The notes beneath the pieces are model-generated. The model was given only the letters and a program-made list of their open reading frames with translations, was not told where the DNA came from and ran no database searches. Both the position numbers and the translations under genes were made by a program. From assembly GCA_964473645.1 (NCBI GenBank), contig CAYYPW010000020.1, positions 1-64,000 of the forward strand: a stretch of 64,000 bases of DNA. Direction: 5' to 3'. This document shows, in pieces, positions 46,694 to 55,843 of this stretch. Numbering within the stretch: the stretch's first letter is position 1; each line of letters starts with the position of its first letter. The stretch is from HdN1 sp964473645. Lineage in GTDB: Bacteria; Pseudomonadota; Gammaproteobacteria; Pseudomonadales; Ketobacteraceae.

Positions 46694-47749
46694 ATGGAAA
46701 ACGTCAGCAAATATAGAACGGAATTAATGGGTTTATCCATTCTATGGATAATGCTTTATCATTCGAAAATAGATATGCCTGATATTCTGATGCCCTTGAA
46801 ATTTATCAAAAGCATTGGCTATGCCGGGGTTGACATATTTTTTCTGCTATCTGGATTGGGTCTGACGTTTAGCATCTCAAAAGATAGTTCACTTAAAAGC
46901 TTTTACTGGAAAAGAATGACGAGGATAATTCCTGTCTTCTGGGTGGTGCTTTTTATAACGGCGGTTATTAATTTTACGCTAAAACCCGAATTCGACCTGA
47001 ATACCTTTGCATTGTCATTGGTAGGCTTGGACTTTTGGGTTCTTGGAAAGTTAAATACCTGGTTTATACCGTCAATAATAGCCTGCTACATCTTCTTTCC
47101 GGGCTTATATTTGCTTGCAATAAAGTACGGTTATAGGCGTGTATTGCCGGCTGCTATTTTAATGGCAATAGTTGCGTCAATCCTTTTGGTGGATACTCCC
47201 GCGAAGCATATTCTTATATTTACCATTCGAATTTCTGTTTTTATCCTCGGTGTCTATATTGGATTTATGCTACTTAATAAGCAGAATTCAGTACTAAATA
47301 ATTTGTATTTAAACGCTGCGGTCTTGTTTTTATCAATGGCTGTGCTTGGGGTTTTGCTATTAAAAACAGATGCAAGCTTCAGAAGGCTTACGGGGCTTTG
47401 GTGGTATCCGACAATTGTGATGGCCTATCCCGTCACAGTTATTTTTGGCAGCATTCTAGATAGATTAAAACAAATCAGTGTGCATTTGATTGGGTTCTTA
47501 AAAGGGTTTGGGCTTCTGAGTCTTGAAATATACTTAATCCATACGTTCATATTTAGCTTGGCCAATTTGCTTGAGCTCAAGCAGTTTGACATAAATTTGT
47601 TTAGAGTTCCTGAGTACGTGATTTATGTTGTAATATCATTCTTCCTTGCAAAATTGCTGCATTATTTTATGGAAAAAATAAATTGGGATCTTATCTATAA
47701 CGATGCCTTTTTGTGGGCCGCAAAAAACCGTACAAAGTACGGCGGATAG
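46694..47749 (+). CDS. Membrane acyltransferase 3 family protein, AT-rich
   Basis: Acyltransferase-3 family integral membrane protein with about ten hydrophobic helices. The family's N-terminal KYRTELMGLSILWIMLYHS carries the Arg and His expected of the active centre, and GYAGVDIFFLLSG follows. Family members O-acylate sugars, lipids or antibiotics. I chose 46694 because AAGGAAA lies just upstream; an ATG at 46643 would prepend 17 unlikely residues. Base composition is visibly more AT-rich than its neighbours, suggesting horizontal arrival. It is on the same strand as the thioesterase gene, about 220 bases further. It could acylate or be irrelevant to the PKS product; I see no evidence that decides. 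Confidence 0.85.
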   Translation: MENVSKYRTELMGLSILWIMLYHSKIDMPDILMPLKFIKSIGYAGVDIFFLLSGLGLTFSISKDSSLKSFYWKRMTRIIPVFWVVLFITAVINFTLKPEFDLNTFALSLVGLDFWVLGKLNTWFIPSIIACYIFFPGLYLLAIKYGYRRVLPAAILMAIVASILLVDTPAKHILIFTIRISVFILGVYIGFMLLNKQNSVLNNLYLNAAVLFLSMAVLGVLLLKTDASFRRLTGLWWYPTIVMAYPVTVIFGSILDRLKQISVHLIGFLKGFGLLSLEIYLIHTFIFSLANLLELKQFDINLFRVPEYVIYVVISFFLAKLLHYFMEKINWDLIYNDAFLWAAKNRTKYGG

Positions 47750-47911
47750 ATGCCAGCATAGGGCAGTGCAAGTGGCGATAACCGCATTGAGAAGTATGTG
47801 TGGCTTTTGGCGGTGGGGCGGCAAGGCACCTGCCAAACGCTAACATGCGTCATTCCAGGTGGGTGCATGGCGGGAGAGCTCCGCATTGGCTGCCTTCCCC
47901 GGCATTCAGGC

Positions 47912-47947
47912 AAAAAAAATCCCGACCCGCGAGGGTCAGGATTTTTG
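47912..47947 (-). terminator. Rho-independent terminator after tRNA-Met
   Basis: A 10-bp stem (47919-47928 with 47933-47942, one mismatch or G-U) is flanked by A8 on one side and T5 on the other. Read on the minus strand it follows the tRNA 3' end and has an eight-U run. It could also stop plus-strand transcription from the acyltransferase gene. Confidence 0.8.
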
Positions 47948-47951
47948 AATC

Positions 47952-48028
47952 TGGTGGCTACGGCGGGAATCGAACCTGCGACCCCAGCATTATGAGTGCT
48001 GTGCTCTAACCAGCTGAGCTACGTAGCC
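47952..48028 (-). tRNA. tRNA-Met (CAT), elongator type
   Basis: Reverse complement forms a normal cloverleaf: acceptor GGCTACG/CGTAGCC, D-arm with AGCTGGTTA, anticodon loop CTCATAA with CAT anticodon, T-arm GGTTCGAATCC, and an encoded CCA end. The 5' GG start with a paired first position fits elongator rather than initiator tRNA-Met. A terminator follows on the same strand. Confidence 0.95.
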
Positions 48029-48138
48029 TTTTAGACAGGGCGCAAATTTTCGCAACTTGCCCCCGGGTTGTCAAGCACTCTTATTGGGATAGTTATTAAA
48101 AGCTTTACCAATCAGGCCCTTGCTATCCAACCGGGCCC

Positions 48139-48495
48139 TCAATCGAACTGCACCGGCCTCTCCCAGATCGCCAACGCCACGCAACCGCCCGCCGAAGTCA
48201 CCCGATGCCGGGTCCCCGGCGGCTGCACGGCTAAATCTCCTGTCTCATACTGGCGAACGTCATCGGCCTGCGCCCCGTCCAGAATCAAAATGTGCTCATA
48301 TCCCCCATGCACATGTGCATCGACCACCGCACCCGGCAGATAGTGCAAAAACGCCGCCCTGGCCCCACCATTGCCATCATCGTAAATGGGTGACATCTGC
48401 ACCCCCTCCCGCAGTGGCTGCCAGAGGCGATCACGCAGCAATTTTTCCACATCAAACACCTCGTGAACGACCAGGGTATCCATCAGCTTATCCAT
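48139..48495 (-). CDS. Cupin-domain protein of the amide-catabolism operon
   Basis: A 118-residue single-domain cupin with the first metal box DAHVHGGYEHILIL, which supplies two or three His and a Glu-region ligand set, and a second box ending in GTRHRVTS. It resembles the ChrR-like cupins in size. It is the last gene of the minus-strand operon and its start overlaps the end of the preceding hydrolase gene by 8 bases. Metal binding is likely; whether it is an enzyme, regulator or binding protein is unclear. No signal peptide is visible. Confidence 0.75.
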   Translation of the reverse strand: MDKLMDTLVVHEVFDVEKLLRDRLWQPLREGVQMSPIYDDGNGGARAAFLHYLPGAVVDAHVHGGYEHILILDGAQADDVRQYETGDLAVQPPGTRHRVTSAGGCVALAIWERPVQFD

Positions 48496-49162
48496 ATACT
48501 CGCTCCAGTGTGGCGATAATATCGTCAGCGTTGGCCACCCAACCTACAATACCGCTCTGGGCGACAATCATGTCCAGCGTTACCTGCTTAAAGACAGGAA
48601 AATAGCTTTCTGTAGCGTCCTCAACCAACAAGCATTCATAACCACGGTCATTGGCTTCTCGCATAGTGGTCTGTACACACACTTCAGTCGTTACGCCACC
48701 CAACATCAAATGCGTTACCCCCAGTTGTTGCAAAATGGTATTTAGCTCAGTCGCGTAAAATGCGCCTTTCCCCGGCTTAGTGATCTCAATTTCATTGGCT
48801 ATCGGTTTGAGTGCATCAATGATTTCATTGCCTTTGGCGCCATCGATCAAAATTTTGCCCATGGGCCCCTCATCACCGATGCGCAGACTCGCTTGTCCGC
48901 GTAAACGCTTGGCTGGCGGGCAATCGCTAAGATCGGGTTTATGCGCTTCGCGTGTATGAATAACAGGTAAATTAAGGCGCCGAAAAGTGTCCAATAGCTT
49001 TTTAGTGGTCGGGATAATGTTTTTCAGGGGAGTAATATCATTCCCCAGCGCTTCACCAAAGCCGCCGGGTTCAATAAAATCCCGTTGCATGTCAATCAGG
49101 ATCAGACAAGGCCGATGGGTGCCCAGCGTATAGGGGTAGGGTCTTGCATTTATTGTATTCAT
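48488..49162 (-). CDS. Cysteine hydrolase (isochorismatase family), second amidohydrolase of the operon
   Basis: It hydrolyses an amide C-N bond using an Asp-Lys-Cys triad. The triad is visible as LILIDMQRDF (Asp), PGKGAFY (Lys) and GGVTTEVCVQTTMREAN (Cys). It is a paralogue of the biuret-hydrolase-like enzyme four genes' span upstream: both share ANDRGYECL and GDEGPxGxILI blocks, but the active-site surroundings differ (ATEL and TESYFP here). The start at 49162 gives MNTINARPYPY; an ATG at 49237 would add residues that lie in the ABC gene region. It follows the ATPase gene by 7 bases. Its substrate is probably related to, but distinct from, that of the first hydrolase. Confidence 0.85.
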   Translation of the reverse strand: MNTINARPYPYTLGTHRPCLILIDMQRDFIEPGGFGEALGNDITPLKNIIPTTKKLLDTFRRLNLPVIHTREAHKPDLSDCPPAKRLRGQASLRIGDEGPMGKILIDGAKGNEIIDALKPIANEIEITKPGKGAFYATELNTILQQLGVTHLMLGGVTTEVCVQTTMREANDRGYECLLVEDATESYFPVFKQVTLDMIVAQSGIVGWVANADDIIATLERVYG

Positions 49163-49169
49163 GATGCGC

Positions 49170-50705
49170 TCAGTGCCCCGCCATATAACGCCCAATAGTA
49201 TTGAGGTCCGCTGTTTGTGGTGTGGTCTCATGCACAAAGTGACCCGAGGAGATCACCAAAATGCGGTCGGACAGCTCCAGAATTTCATCAAGGTCTTCAC
49301 TGAACAGGAGTACCGCCGCGCCTTTATTGCGCGCCTCGATAATACGCGCGCGAATTTCAGTGACGGCTTTAAAATCCAACCCAAAGCAAGGGTTTGAGAC
49401 TACCAATACATTCATCTGCTGGCTCAGTTCGCGGGCCAGAATCACGCGTTGTACATTGCCACCTGATAGATCCCCCAGCCATTGTTCTGGTCCATAGGTT
49501 CGCACTTTATATTCCGCAATTTTCTGGCGTGCGTTTTTCTTCATGGCGCGACGATTCAGCAGGCATTTAAATCGTGAAAAAGGCGTGATATCGAAAGTGC
49601 GTAACGCAAGGTTATCCGCAATACTCATGCTGGGTACGCCAGCGTTGCGCAGCGGTTCTTCGGGCAGACAGAAAAAGCCGAATTTACGCATTTCCCGACG
49701 CTTGGCATGAAATCCATGGCCATCAATCTTGATGCCGCCTGCTTCAATGCTACGTTGACCTGCCAGTGCTTCGACAAACTCTCGTTGGCCATTCCCAGAA
49801 ACTCCCGCGATACCGACGATCTCACCTGCGTTTACACTAAGGCTGGCATCATTGACAGCCATCATACCCGCATCGTCCTGCACTTGGAGCTGGTTGACTT
49901 CCAGCACGGTACGCTGAGTGGTAGATGCACTCCGCACCGGGATATCGATTTTTATTTCACTGCCTACCATCATTTCTGCCAACTGTTTAGGATCGGTTTC
50001 AGCAACGGCAGTGCTCGCAACCCATTTACCTTTTCGCAACACGGTGGCCTGATCGGCAAATTGCATGACTTCCCGAAACTTATGCGTAATGATGAGTACG
50101 GTGAGATCGCTTTCCCGTGTCAAGCGATGAATCTTTCCTAGCACCTCGTCGGCTTCGTGGGGAGTCAATACTGATGTGGGTTCATCCAGAAATAAAATAC
50201 TGGTGTCAAGCATTAGCTGCTTAATGATTTCGACTTTTTGTTTTTCGCCCGCTGACAAATGGCTGACGTTTTTATCCAGAGGTACGGCAAATGGCATTCT
50301 TTGCATTTTTGCTTTAAGCCCTGCGATTTCCTGTTTCCACTGAATGCGAAAGGGCAGGTGAGGGCGGGCTAGCACCAAATTTTCAGCGACGGTCATGTTG
50401 GGGATTAGCGTAAAATGCTGATAGACCATGCCGATGCCGACCGCGGTCGCTTGTTCCGGATTATGGATAGCAATTTCGCGGCCCTTGTAGAGCATTGCGC
50501 CATGATCGGGTTGGTAATAACCCATTAAACATTTGACTAACGTGCTTTTGCCTGCACCGTTTTCACCCAATAGCGCGTGAAAACTGCCTTTTTGCAAGCG
50601 CAGAGATACGTTATCGAGGGCACAAACATCGCCGAAAGTTTTACTGATATTGATCGCTTCCAGAATGGTCTGTTCTTTTTTCGTGATTTCTGTTGAATCG
50701 TTCAT
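49170..50705 (-). CDS. ABC importer ATP-binding protein, duplicated NBD (BMP/nucleoside type)
   Basis: This 511-residue protein contains two nucleotide-binding domains in tandem, as in RbsA- and NupO-type importers. The first domain has Walker A GENGAGKST, signature LSAGEKQKVEI and Walker B LFLDEPTSVL. The second has a weaker Walker A (GVSGNGQRE) and signature LSGGNVQRV. It drives import with the two permeases and the BMP lipoprotein-like binding protein encoded upstream. The start at 50705 has GAGCG nearby; 50750 would add a 15-residue leader. It is separated from the biuret-hydrolase-like gene by about 83 bases but is on the same strand and presumably in the same operon. Confidence 0.88.
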   Translation of the reverse strand: MNDSTEITKKEQTILEAINISKTFGDVCALDNVSLRLQKGSFHALLGENGAGKSTLVKCLMGYYQPDHGAMLYKGREIAIHNPEQATAVGIGMVYQHFTLIPNMTVAENLVLARPHLPFRIQWKQEIAGLKAKMQRMPFAVPLDKNVSHLSAGEKQKVEIIKQLMLDTSILFLDEPTSVLTPHEADEVLGKIHRLTRESDLTVLIITHKFREVMQFADQATVLRKGKWVASTAVAETDPKQLAEMMVGSEIKIDIPVRSASTTQRTVLEVNQLQVQDDAGMMAVNDASLSVNAGEIVGIAGVSGNGQREFVEALAGQRSIEAGGIKIDGHGFHAKRREMRKFGFFCLPEEPLRNAGVPSMSIADNLALRTFDITPFSRFKCLLNRRAMKKNARQKIAEYKVRTYGPEQWLGDLSGGNVQRVILARELSQQMNVLVVSNPCFGLDFKAVTEIRARIIEARNKGAAVLLFSEDLDEILELSDRILVISSGHFVHETTPQTADLNTIGRYMAGH

Positions 50706-50788
50706 ACAGCGCTCTTTAATGGCTATCGTAGACGTTCGCTCATTCGCCAAACTCTTGATGATCGAGCCCTCGATGACTGTGCTTTTAG

Positions 50789-51472
50789 CTATAGGGCAGT
50801 CAAGGATGCCGTTAGCGCAGTAGAGGTCGCCACTGCTCCAAATACGCCGCCCTGCATTTTAACCATGTTCAATGCGGCGTCATGGTTGCTGGCATCCGTT
50901 GCGCCACAACAATCCGACAACACTAAACACTCATAACCTCGATCGTTTGCTTCACGCATGGTGGTAGAGACACACACATCGGTCGTTATGCCAGTGATTA
51001 CCAGATTGGCAATGCCCTGCTGGCGAAGAATGAGATCTAGGTCTGTCGCGCAGAATGAGCCTTTACCAGGTTTATCGATAATGGGTTCGCCGGGGAGTGG
51101 CGCCAATTCGGGAATGATGTCCCAGCCGGGTTCGCCTCGAATCAAAATACGCCCACAAGGGCCTTCATCGCCGATGCCTGCGCCAATTTGTTGGCTGCGC
51201 CAGCGTTTGTTGGCAGGTAGATCGGCAAGATCGGGGCGATGACCTTCGCGGGTGTGAATGATAAAAAAACCTTTCTCCCGCATGAGCGCCAGTAACGCTT
51301 TAATCGGTTCAATAGGGGCACGGGTCAGGCTCAAGTCATACCCCATTTTATCGACATAGCCACCTTTTCCGCAGAAATCGGTTTGCATATCGATAATGAT
51401 CAATGCAGTATTTTCAGGGCGCAGATCGCCATTATAAGGCCAGGGGTAAGGGGCGGATGCGATGGTGGCCAT
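50789..51472 (-). CDS. biuH: Biuret amidohydrolase-like cysteine hydrolase
   Basis: Isochorismatase-family amidohydrolase, 227 residues. The start (ASAPYPWPYNG), ALIIIDMQTDFCGKGGY, EGHRPDLADLPANKRW, IGAGIGDEGPCGRIL, IIDKPGKGSFCATDL and GITTDVCVSTTMREANDRG strongly recall characterised biuret hydrolases, in which the Asp, Lys and Cys here form the triad. Biuret hydrolase converts biuret to allophanate and ammonia in s-triazine breakdown. It is encoded inside a BMP-type importer operon with AGGAG before the start. The symbol is by recalled similarity, not a search, and a related ureide substrate remains possible. No cyanuric acid hydrolase or allophanate hydrolase gene is in the window. Confidence 0.72.
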   Translation of the reverse strand: MATIASAPYPWPYNGDLRPENTALIIIDMQTDFCGKGGYVDKMGYDLSLTRAPIEPIKALLALMREKGFFIIHTREGHRPDLADLPANKRWRSQQIGAGIGDEGPCGRILIRGEPGWDIIPELAPLPGEPIIDKPGKGSFCATDLDLILRQQGIANLVITGITTDVCVSTTMREANDRGYECLVLSDCCGATDASNHDAALNMVKMQGGVFGAVATSTALTASLTAL

Positions 51473-51485
51473 GGTGCAGTTTCTC

Positions 51486-52403
51486 CTATTTCGCGAACTC
51501 GGCAGGCATTCCGGGGAGGGTTTGTTTGGCCGACGACGTCACAATCATGATGACCAGCGTCAGCACATAAGGCGCGGCGTTAAACAGATAGTATCCCCAG
51601 GTGACGCCCACTGATTGCAGGGCCGGGCCCAAGGCTGCGGCTCCCCCAAACAACAAGCTGGCGTAAAGACAATGAATGGGATTCCAGCGGGCAAAAATCA
51701 CCAGCACGACTGCCATCAAGCCTTGCCCGCTCGATAGGCCCTCGCTCCAGCTGCCCGGATAATACAGCGATAGATACGAGCCGCCGACGCTAGCCAAAAA
51801 TCCCCCGGCCATCGTGCTCAACAAGCGTACCCGGCGAATGTTGATTCCCAAGGCCAGCGCCGCATTAGTGCTCTCGCCTGTTACGCGAACCGTAAGCCCC
51901 CAGCGCGCATTGTTTAAAAACCAGTGCATAATGAACACGCACGCGATACCAAAGAAAAATAACGCGTTGATATTGAGTGCTGCCTGCACGGTGGGCGAAT
52001 TGCTCCAGTCACCCAGCGCAAGCGATGGCAAATGCGGTGCTTGCGGTTGGATATAAGGTTTACCTAAAAAGAACGCCACGCCGGTTCCAAATAGCATCAT
52101 GGCAATGCCAACCGCCATATCATTCACTCGCGGATGTTGGCACAGCAATGCATGTATCAATCCCAGCAACAGTCCAGAAAACCCTGCAGCAAGTACGCCC
52201 AGCCAAGGCGAGCCAGTCAGGTAAGCCGTTGCATAAGCAACCATGGCGCCCATGATCAGATTGCCCTCGAGCCCCAGATTGATGCGCCCGCTTTTTTCGG
52301 TCAGGCATTCTCCCAGACTGACAAAAATAAACGGTGTGCCAATTCGAATCGCGCCACCCAACACTGCGACGACCACACTCCAAATGCTTGAATCCCATTC
52401 CAT
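51486..52403 (-). CDS. ABC importer permease (BMP/nucleoside-type), second
   Basis: Integral membrane permease with about eight to ten hydrophobic helices, of the family that partners BMP binding proteins (branched-chain/nucleoside-like permeases). Its sequence GEcLTEKSGRINLGLEGNLIMGA is characteristic of this group. The start codon shares a base with the stop of the first permease gene (TAATG), indicating translational coupling. It ends 13 bases before the biuret-hydrolase-like gene. It forms a heterodimer with the permease encoded just upstream. Substrate is not visible in the sequence. Confidence 0.88.
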   Translation of the reverse strand: MEWDSSIWSVVVAVLGGAIRIGTPFIFVSLGECLTEKSGRINLGLEGNLIMGAMVAYATAYLTGSPWLGVLAAGFSGLLLGLIHALLCQHPRVNDMAVGIAMMLFGTGVAFFLGKPYIQPQAPHLPSLALGDWSNSPTVQAALNINALFFFGIACVFIMHWFLNNARWGLTVRVTGESTNAALALGINIRRVRLLSTMAGGFLASVGGSYLSLYYPGSWSEGLSSGQGLMAVVLVIFARWNPIHCLYASLLFGGAAALGPALQSVGVTWGYYLFNAAPYVLTLVIMIVTSSAKQTLPGMPAEFAK

Positions 52404-53443
52404 TAGTTGGCCTCCCGCGGTTTAAAGAGCCCGAATTTGCCATACACCATGTCCGCAGCGAGTATGACAATAAAAATAATTCCTTGGATTACCAGCACAG
52501 TCGCATCAGGCAAATCGTGTGCGCGTTGCAGCAACCCCCCGCTAGCGCGGATGCCTCCCAAAAGAATTGCGAAAGGAATAATGGCAATGGGATTGTGTCG
52601 GGCAAGAAACGCTATCAATATCCCTGCATAACCATAGCCTGCGTTCAATGATGCGTTGGCACGGCCATGCACGGCGGCTACTTCTATAACGCCCGCCATA
52701 CCGGCCGCTGCACCACCAATCAAGCAGGCACCGATCAGCAGCTTGCCCACGGGGAGCCCGACCAAACGTGCCGCCCGAGCGTTGCCACCGATTACGTCCG
52801 CCGCGAATCCCACCGGGGTGTAACGCGCTAGCACCCAAAGGACTAAACAGGTCACCACTCCAAACGCCAATCCCCAATGGATAGCGCTGTCACCAAGGGC
52901 CCCCATCATGTTTTGTTCGCCAATGGAATACGTCGAGGGCTTATTCATGGTGGCGGGATCTTTTAGGGGGCCCACCACCAAAAACATCAATACGGCGATG
53001 GCAATGTAGTTCAGCAATAGCGAACTGATGGTTTCATTAACGCCACGATAGTGGCGAAGCGCGCCCGCTAAAGCGACCAGCAGACCGCCCGTTATGCAAC
53101 CGGTGACCAACATGGAAGGCAGCACAAACCACGGCCCCCATGTTTGCAAGTGGATGCCGACAATGGCCGCCGCCAACCCACCCACTACCATTGCCCCTTC
53201 ACCGCCAATAACGATCAATCCAAGTCGCGCAGGAATCGCAGTGCAAAGCGCCGTCAACATCAACGGAGCCGCTCTTACCAATGTGTTTTGCCACGAAAAC
53301 CAGTTACCGAATGCACCACGATAAATGCTGTAAAACACCTCGCCCGGCGCGTTCCCGGTGGCCACGATAAAAAGCGCCACCAAAATGCCAGAGACGAGCA
53401 AGGCTCCCAACGATATCGCTATGGCTTCGAGTGCTCGCAACAT
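52403..53443 (-). CDS. ABC importer permease (BMP/nucleoside-type), first
   Basis: A 346-residue permease with around eight to ten membrane helices. It carries the family features LGLIVIGGEGAMVVGGLAAAI and GYAGILIAFLARHNPIAI. Its partners are the downstream permease (1-base overlap), the tandem ATPase and the BMP protein 10 bases upstream. Compared with the second permease it is slightly longer at the N-terminus. The periplasm-to-cytoplasm import role is well supported, while the cargo must be inferred from the hydrolases of the operon. Confidence 0.88.
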   Translation of the reverse strand: MLRALEAIAISLGALLVSGILVALFIVATGNAPGEVFYSIYRGAFGNWFSWQNTLVRAAPLMLTALCTAIPARLGLIVIGGEGAMVVGGLAAAIVGIHLQTWGPWFVLPSMLVTGCITGGLLVALAGALRHYRGVNETISSLLLNYIAIAVLMFLVVGPLKDPATMNKPSTYSIGEQNMMGALGDSAIHWGLAFGVVTCLVLWVLARYTPVGFAADVIGGNARAARLVGLPVGKLLIGACLIGGAAAGMAGVIEVAAVHGRANASLNAGYGYAGILIAFLARHNPIAIIPFAILLGGIRASGGLLQRAHDLPDATVLVIQGIIFIVILAADMVYGKFGLFKPREAN

Positions 53444-53453
53444 AGTGTCTGAC

Positions 53454-54596
53454 CTAGCCTTTGGTTGACCCGATAACGCCTTCCACTAACCAATCCATGC
53501 TCTCCAGCCAAATATCGGTTTGGCCGTGCGAAACGCCGTCGGCAATCACTACCTTGCCTTGGTTGTCTTTGATCGGGCCTTTATATACGACCATGTTGCC
53601 CTCCATGAATTTTGCCAACGCTTTGTCTCCGACAGCGCGTGCTTGTGGAGTAACGGCAGCCCCATAGGGCGAGAGTTTGACGATACCTTCCTTCAATCCC
53701 CCGCGTACCAGGTTGGGTAAAGGCTCTTTGTTGCGGATTTTGTCGGCAAACATTTTGTACACGGTGCTCCAGTTCCATTCCGCACCCGTGAGAAAGCCTT
53801 TTGGTGCAAGCGGGGCGTTATTGGTATGGTAACCGCAGGAATATGCGCCGCGTTTTTCTGCCGTTTCTACTACCACCTTGGGACTGTCAACATGGCAAGT
53901 CAGCACATCGATGCCTTGATCGATCATACTGTTGGCGGCCTCTGCTTCTTTAACTGGATTCGACCAGCCTCCCGTGAAAATAACCTGCGTAGTTATTGCT
54001 GGATTTACCGAGCGTGCCCCCAATGTGAAACTGTTGATATTTCGTAACACCTGCGGGATCGGAATGGCAGCGATATAGCCCAATTTACCTGTTTTGGACA
54101 TCTGTCCTGCAACGACGCCGGCAATATAAACGGGCTCGTCGATGTATCCAAAATAGCTGCCAACGTTTTTCGGATGTTTTTTCTCATCCCATAAACCGCC
54201 GCAATGCAGGAACATGACCTCTGGATATTTGTTGGCGATTTTCAAAATGTGCGGATCAAAATAACCAAAGGAGGTGGGAAACAATACCTGTGCCCCGTCG
54301 AGATTGATCATGCTCTCCATGGTTTTTTGCACTTCAATCGTTTCGGGGACGTTTTCCTCATCCACGGCTTTCACCCAGCCCATGCCCGACACAGCTTGTT
54401 TGCCTTCGAAATGCGCCTGGTTGTAGCCATAGTCATCGCGGGGGCCAACATAGACAAACCCCATTCTCACGTTGGATTCTGCCAGCACATCGGGCATATA
54501 GAGGCCAACACCTGTTGCCACGGCACCCATGCCCATGCTTTTTAATAGCTGTCTTCTTTTTACAGTAAAATTAAATGGTGTATCGGTGTTATTCAT
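53454..54596 (-). CDS. BMP-family substrate-binding protein with Tat-like signal
   Basis: Periplasmic binding protein of the basic-membrane-protein (BMP/PnrA) family. The N-terminus has the twin-arginine motif KRRQLLKSMG followed by a hydrophobic stretch (MGAVATGVGLYM) and a cleavage-like DVLAES, so Tat export is likely. The mature part begins VRMGFVYVGPRDDYGYNQAHFEG, as in PnrA-type proteins, and includes DQGIDVLTCHVDSP and CGYHTNNAPLAPKGF. Known members bind nucleosides or related compounds. The first gene after the outer-membrane channel and 10 bases before the permeases, it delivers cargo to them. Length (380) is normal. Confidence 0.9.
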   Translation of the reverse strand: MNNTDTPFNFTVKRRQLLKSMGMGAVATGVGLYMPDVLAESNVRMGFVYVGPRDDYGYNQAHFEGKQAVSGMGWVKAVDEENVPETIEVQKTMESMINLDGAQVLFPTSFGYFDPHILKIANKYPEVMFLHCGGLWDEKKHPKNVGSYFGYIDEPVYIAGVVAGQMSKTGKLGYIAAIPIPQVLRNINSFTLGARSVNPAITTQVIFTGGWSNPVKEAEAANSMIDQGIDVLTCHVDSPKVVVETAEKRGAYSCGYHTNNAPLAPKGFLTGAEWNWSTVYKMFADKIRNKEPLPNLVRGGLKEGIVKLSPYGAAVTPQARAVGDKALAKFMEGNMVVYKGPIKDNQGKVVIADGVSHGQTDIWLESMDWLVEGVIGSTKG

Positions 54597-54626
54597 GGTG
54601 ACCCCCTGCGCTTAATAGTGTGTGAA

Positions 54627-55493
54627 TTACCAGATCCATTTCATCATTAATTGGGTAACGTCTTCGTCTATGCCATCCAGGCCGAATTTGTTGCGCCATA
54701 TCTGGTGTTCAACACCGGCTTGCAGTGTGCCCGGAGCGCCAAATGCTTTGCCAACATCCAGCAGTAGGCGAGGCCCCGCGATAATGTTGTCCTGGGCATC
54801 GTTGGTATCGCTTTCGAGGTCGTAGGCGTAGTCGAGAAATCCTTCAAAACTGAACGCAGCCGCACCAATATTAAAGGGATATAACCACACTAAAGTGATT
54901 TGGCTGCCGAGATCGGTATCCGCTTCAACTTCATTGCGTTTGTAATAATTAATCTGAAATACCGGGACATTCGGAATAGCCAGATCGACTGCAATCCCGT
55001 ACAGATAATTGTGGAAGCCATCTCCCATTTCTGTCGTGGTGGTAATCAGTACGTCTTTGATTATTCCCATTTCCAAATTAGCGCCAGTGATTTTTGACAA
55101 GCTCAAACGCGGAGAAAACTCCCCATACAAACTGGTCGACGCAGCACTGTCAGCGCGGTCAGGATTGGTGATATCAACGAACAAAAAGTTATCACCGAAC
55201 TTCCAGCCGTTTACGTGTTCAATGGTCACCACTGAGCGCGAGTCATCGGTGCCGACCAATTTGTTCTTTACTGGATCAAACGAAATGCTTTGATACGTGT
55301 CGCCGTAGAGATATTGAATATTGGTGGAGCTCCACTCGGCAGAGCCTGCGTGGCCTATCGTCGATAGCGAGAGTAATGCAAGGAATGCGCCCACCTGCAA
55401 TCTTGCGGGCGTCTGCCGGCGGGCATCGGTGTTCAAGTCAACACCAGCGATATTCAAGTGATCCTCAAGCTGCGTAATGTCTGTCTGTTTCAT
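54627..55493 (-). CDS. Tsx-like outer-membrane channel
   Basis: A 288-residue protein with Tsx/nucleoside-specific channel features: SAEWSSTNIQYLYGDTY early, VNGWKFGDNFLFVDITNPD, YGEFSPRLSLSKITG, and a C-terminal strand ending in the aromatic MKWIW. It probably forms a 12-strand channel passing small hydrophilic molecules through the outer membrane. The start at 55493 (MKQTDITQL) has AGGGGAAG upstream; a 16-residue longer ATG version exists at 55541. It is the first gene of the operon, so uptake across both membranes is encoded together with catabolism. The long leader before the signal (residues 1-25) is unusual. Confidence 0.85.
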   Translation of the reverse strand: MKQTDITQLEDHLNIAGVDLNTDARRQTPARLQVGAFLALLSLSTIGHAGSAEWSSTNIQYLYGDTYQSISFDPVKNKLVGTDDSRSVVTIEHVNGWKFGDNFLFVDITNPDRADSAASTSLYGEFSPRLSLSKITGANLEMGIIKDVLITTTTEMGDGFHNYLYGIAVDLAIPNVPVFQINYYKRNEVEADTDLGSQITLVWLYPFNIGAAAFSFEGFLDYAYDLESDTNDAQDNIIAGPRLLLDVGKAFGAPGTLQAGVEHQIWRNKFGLDGIDEDVTQLMMKWIW

Positions 55494-55520
55494 CCGTCTT
55501 CCCCTTGTTGAATCCCACGA

Positions 55521-55528
55521 TGTATACA
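55521..55528. promoter_or_regulatory. Candidate GntR/FCD operator in the 55494-55843 intergenic region
   Basis: The perfect palindrome TGTATACA lies 28 bases upstream of the channel start codon. FadR-type GntR regulators with an FCD domain bind palindromes of the form TNGTNNNACNA or GTATAC, so this fits the divergently encoded regulator. A second TGTACA occurs at 55567-55572. No other feature is clear in this 350-base region, which must hold two divergent promoters. Confidence 0.45.
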
Positions 55529-55843
55529 ACGATGAGCACAATCTATGCCAAGCGTGATAGTCAACGTGTACATAAACAGGCGGCGGCGAGGCGAAAATGA
55601 AGTAAAATGTGCGGAATTCGTCGAATTAAATAGTGGTGTTGCGCTGATAGGATTTGCCGGAAAATGTGCTGCACATAGTTTGGTTGTGCATAGACAAGCA
55701 ATATTTTTGTGCAAATTCAGTGTGCTTGCACCGGTTTAGGCCGATTAGTAGTTGGATCGCAACAGGGCTGCAATCTCGCAGGTTGACAATTGCGCACTTG
55801 CCCGCCATTAATGAGAGCTATGAACATTTTTTGCTGATGGCCG

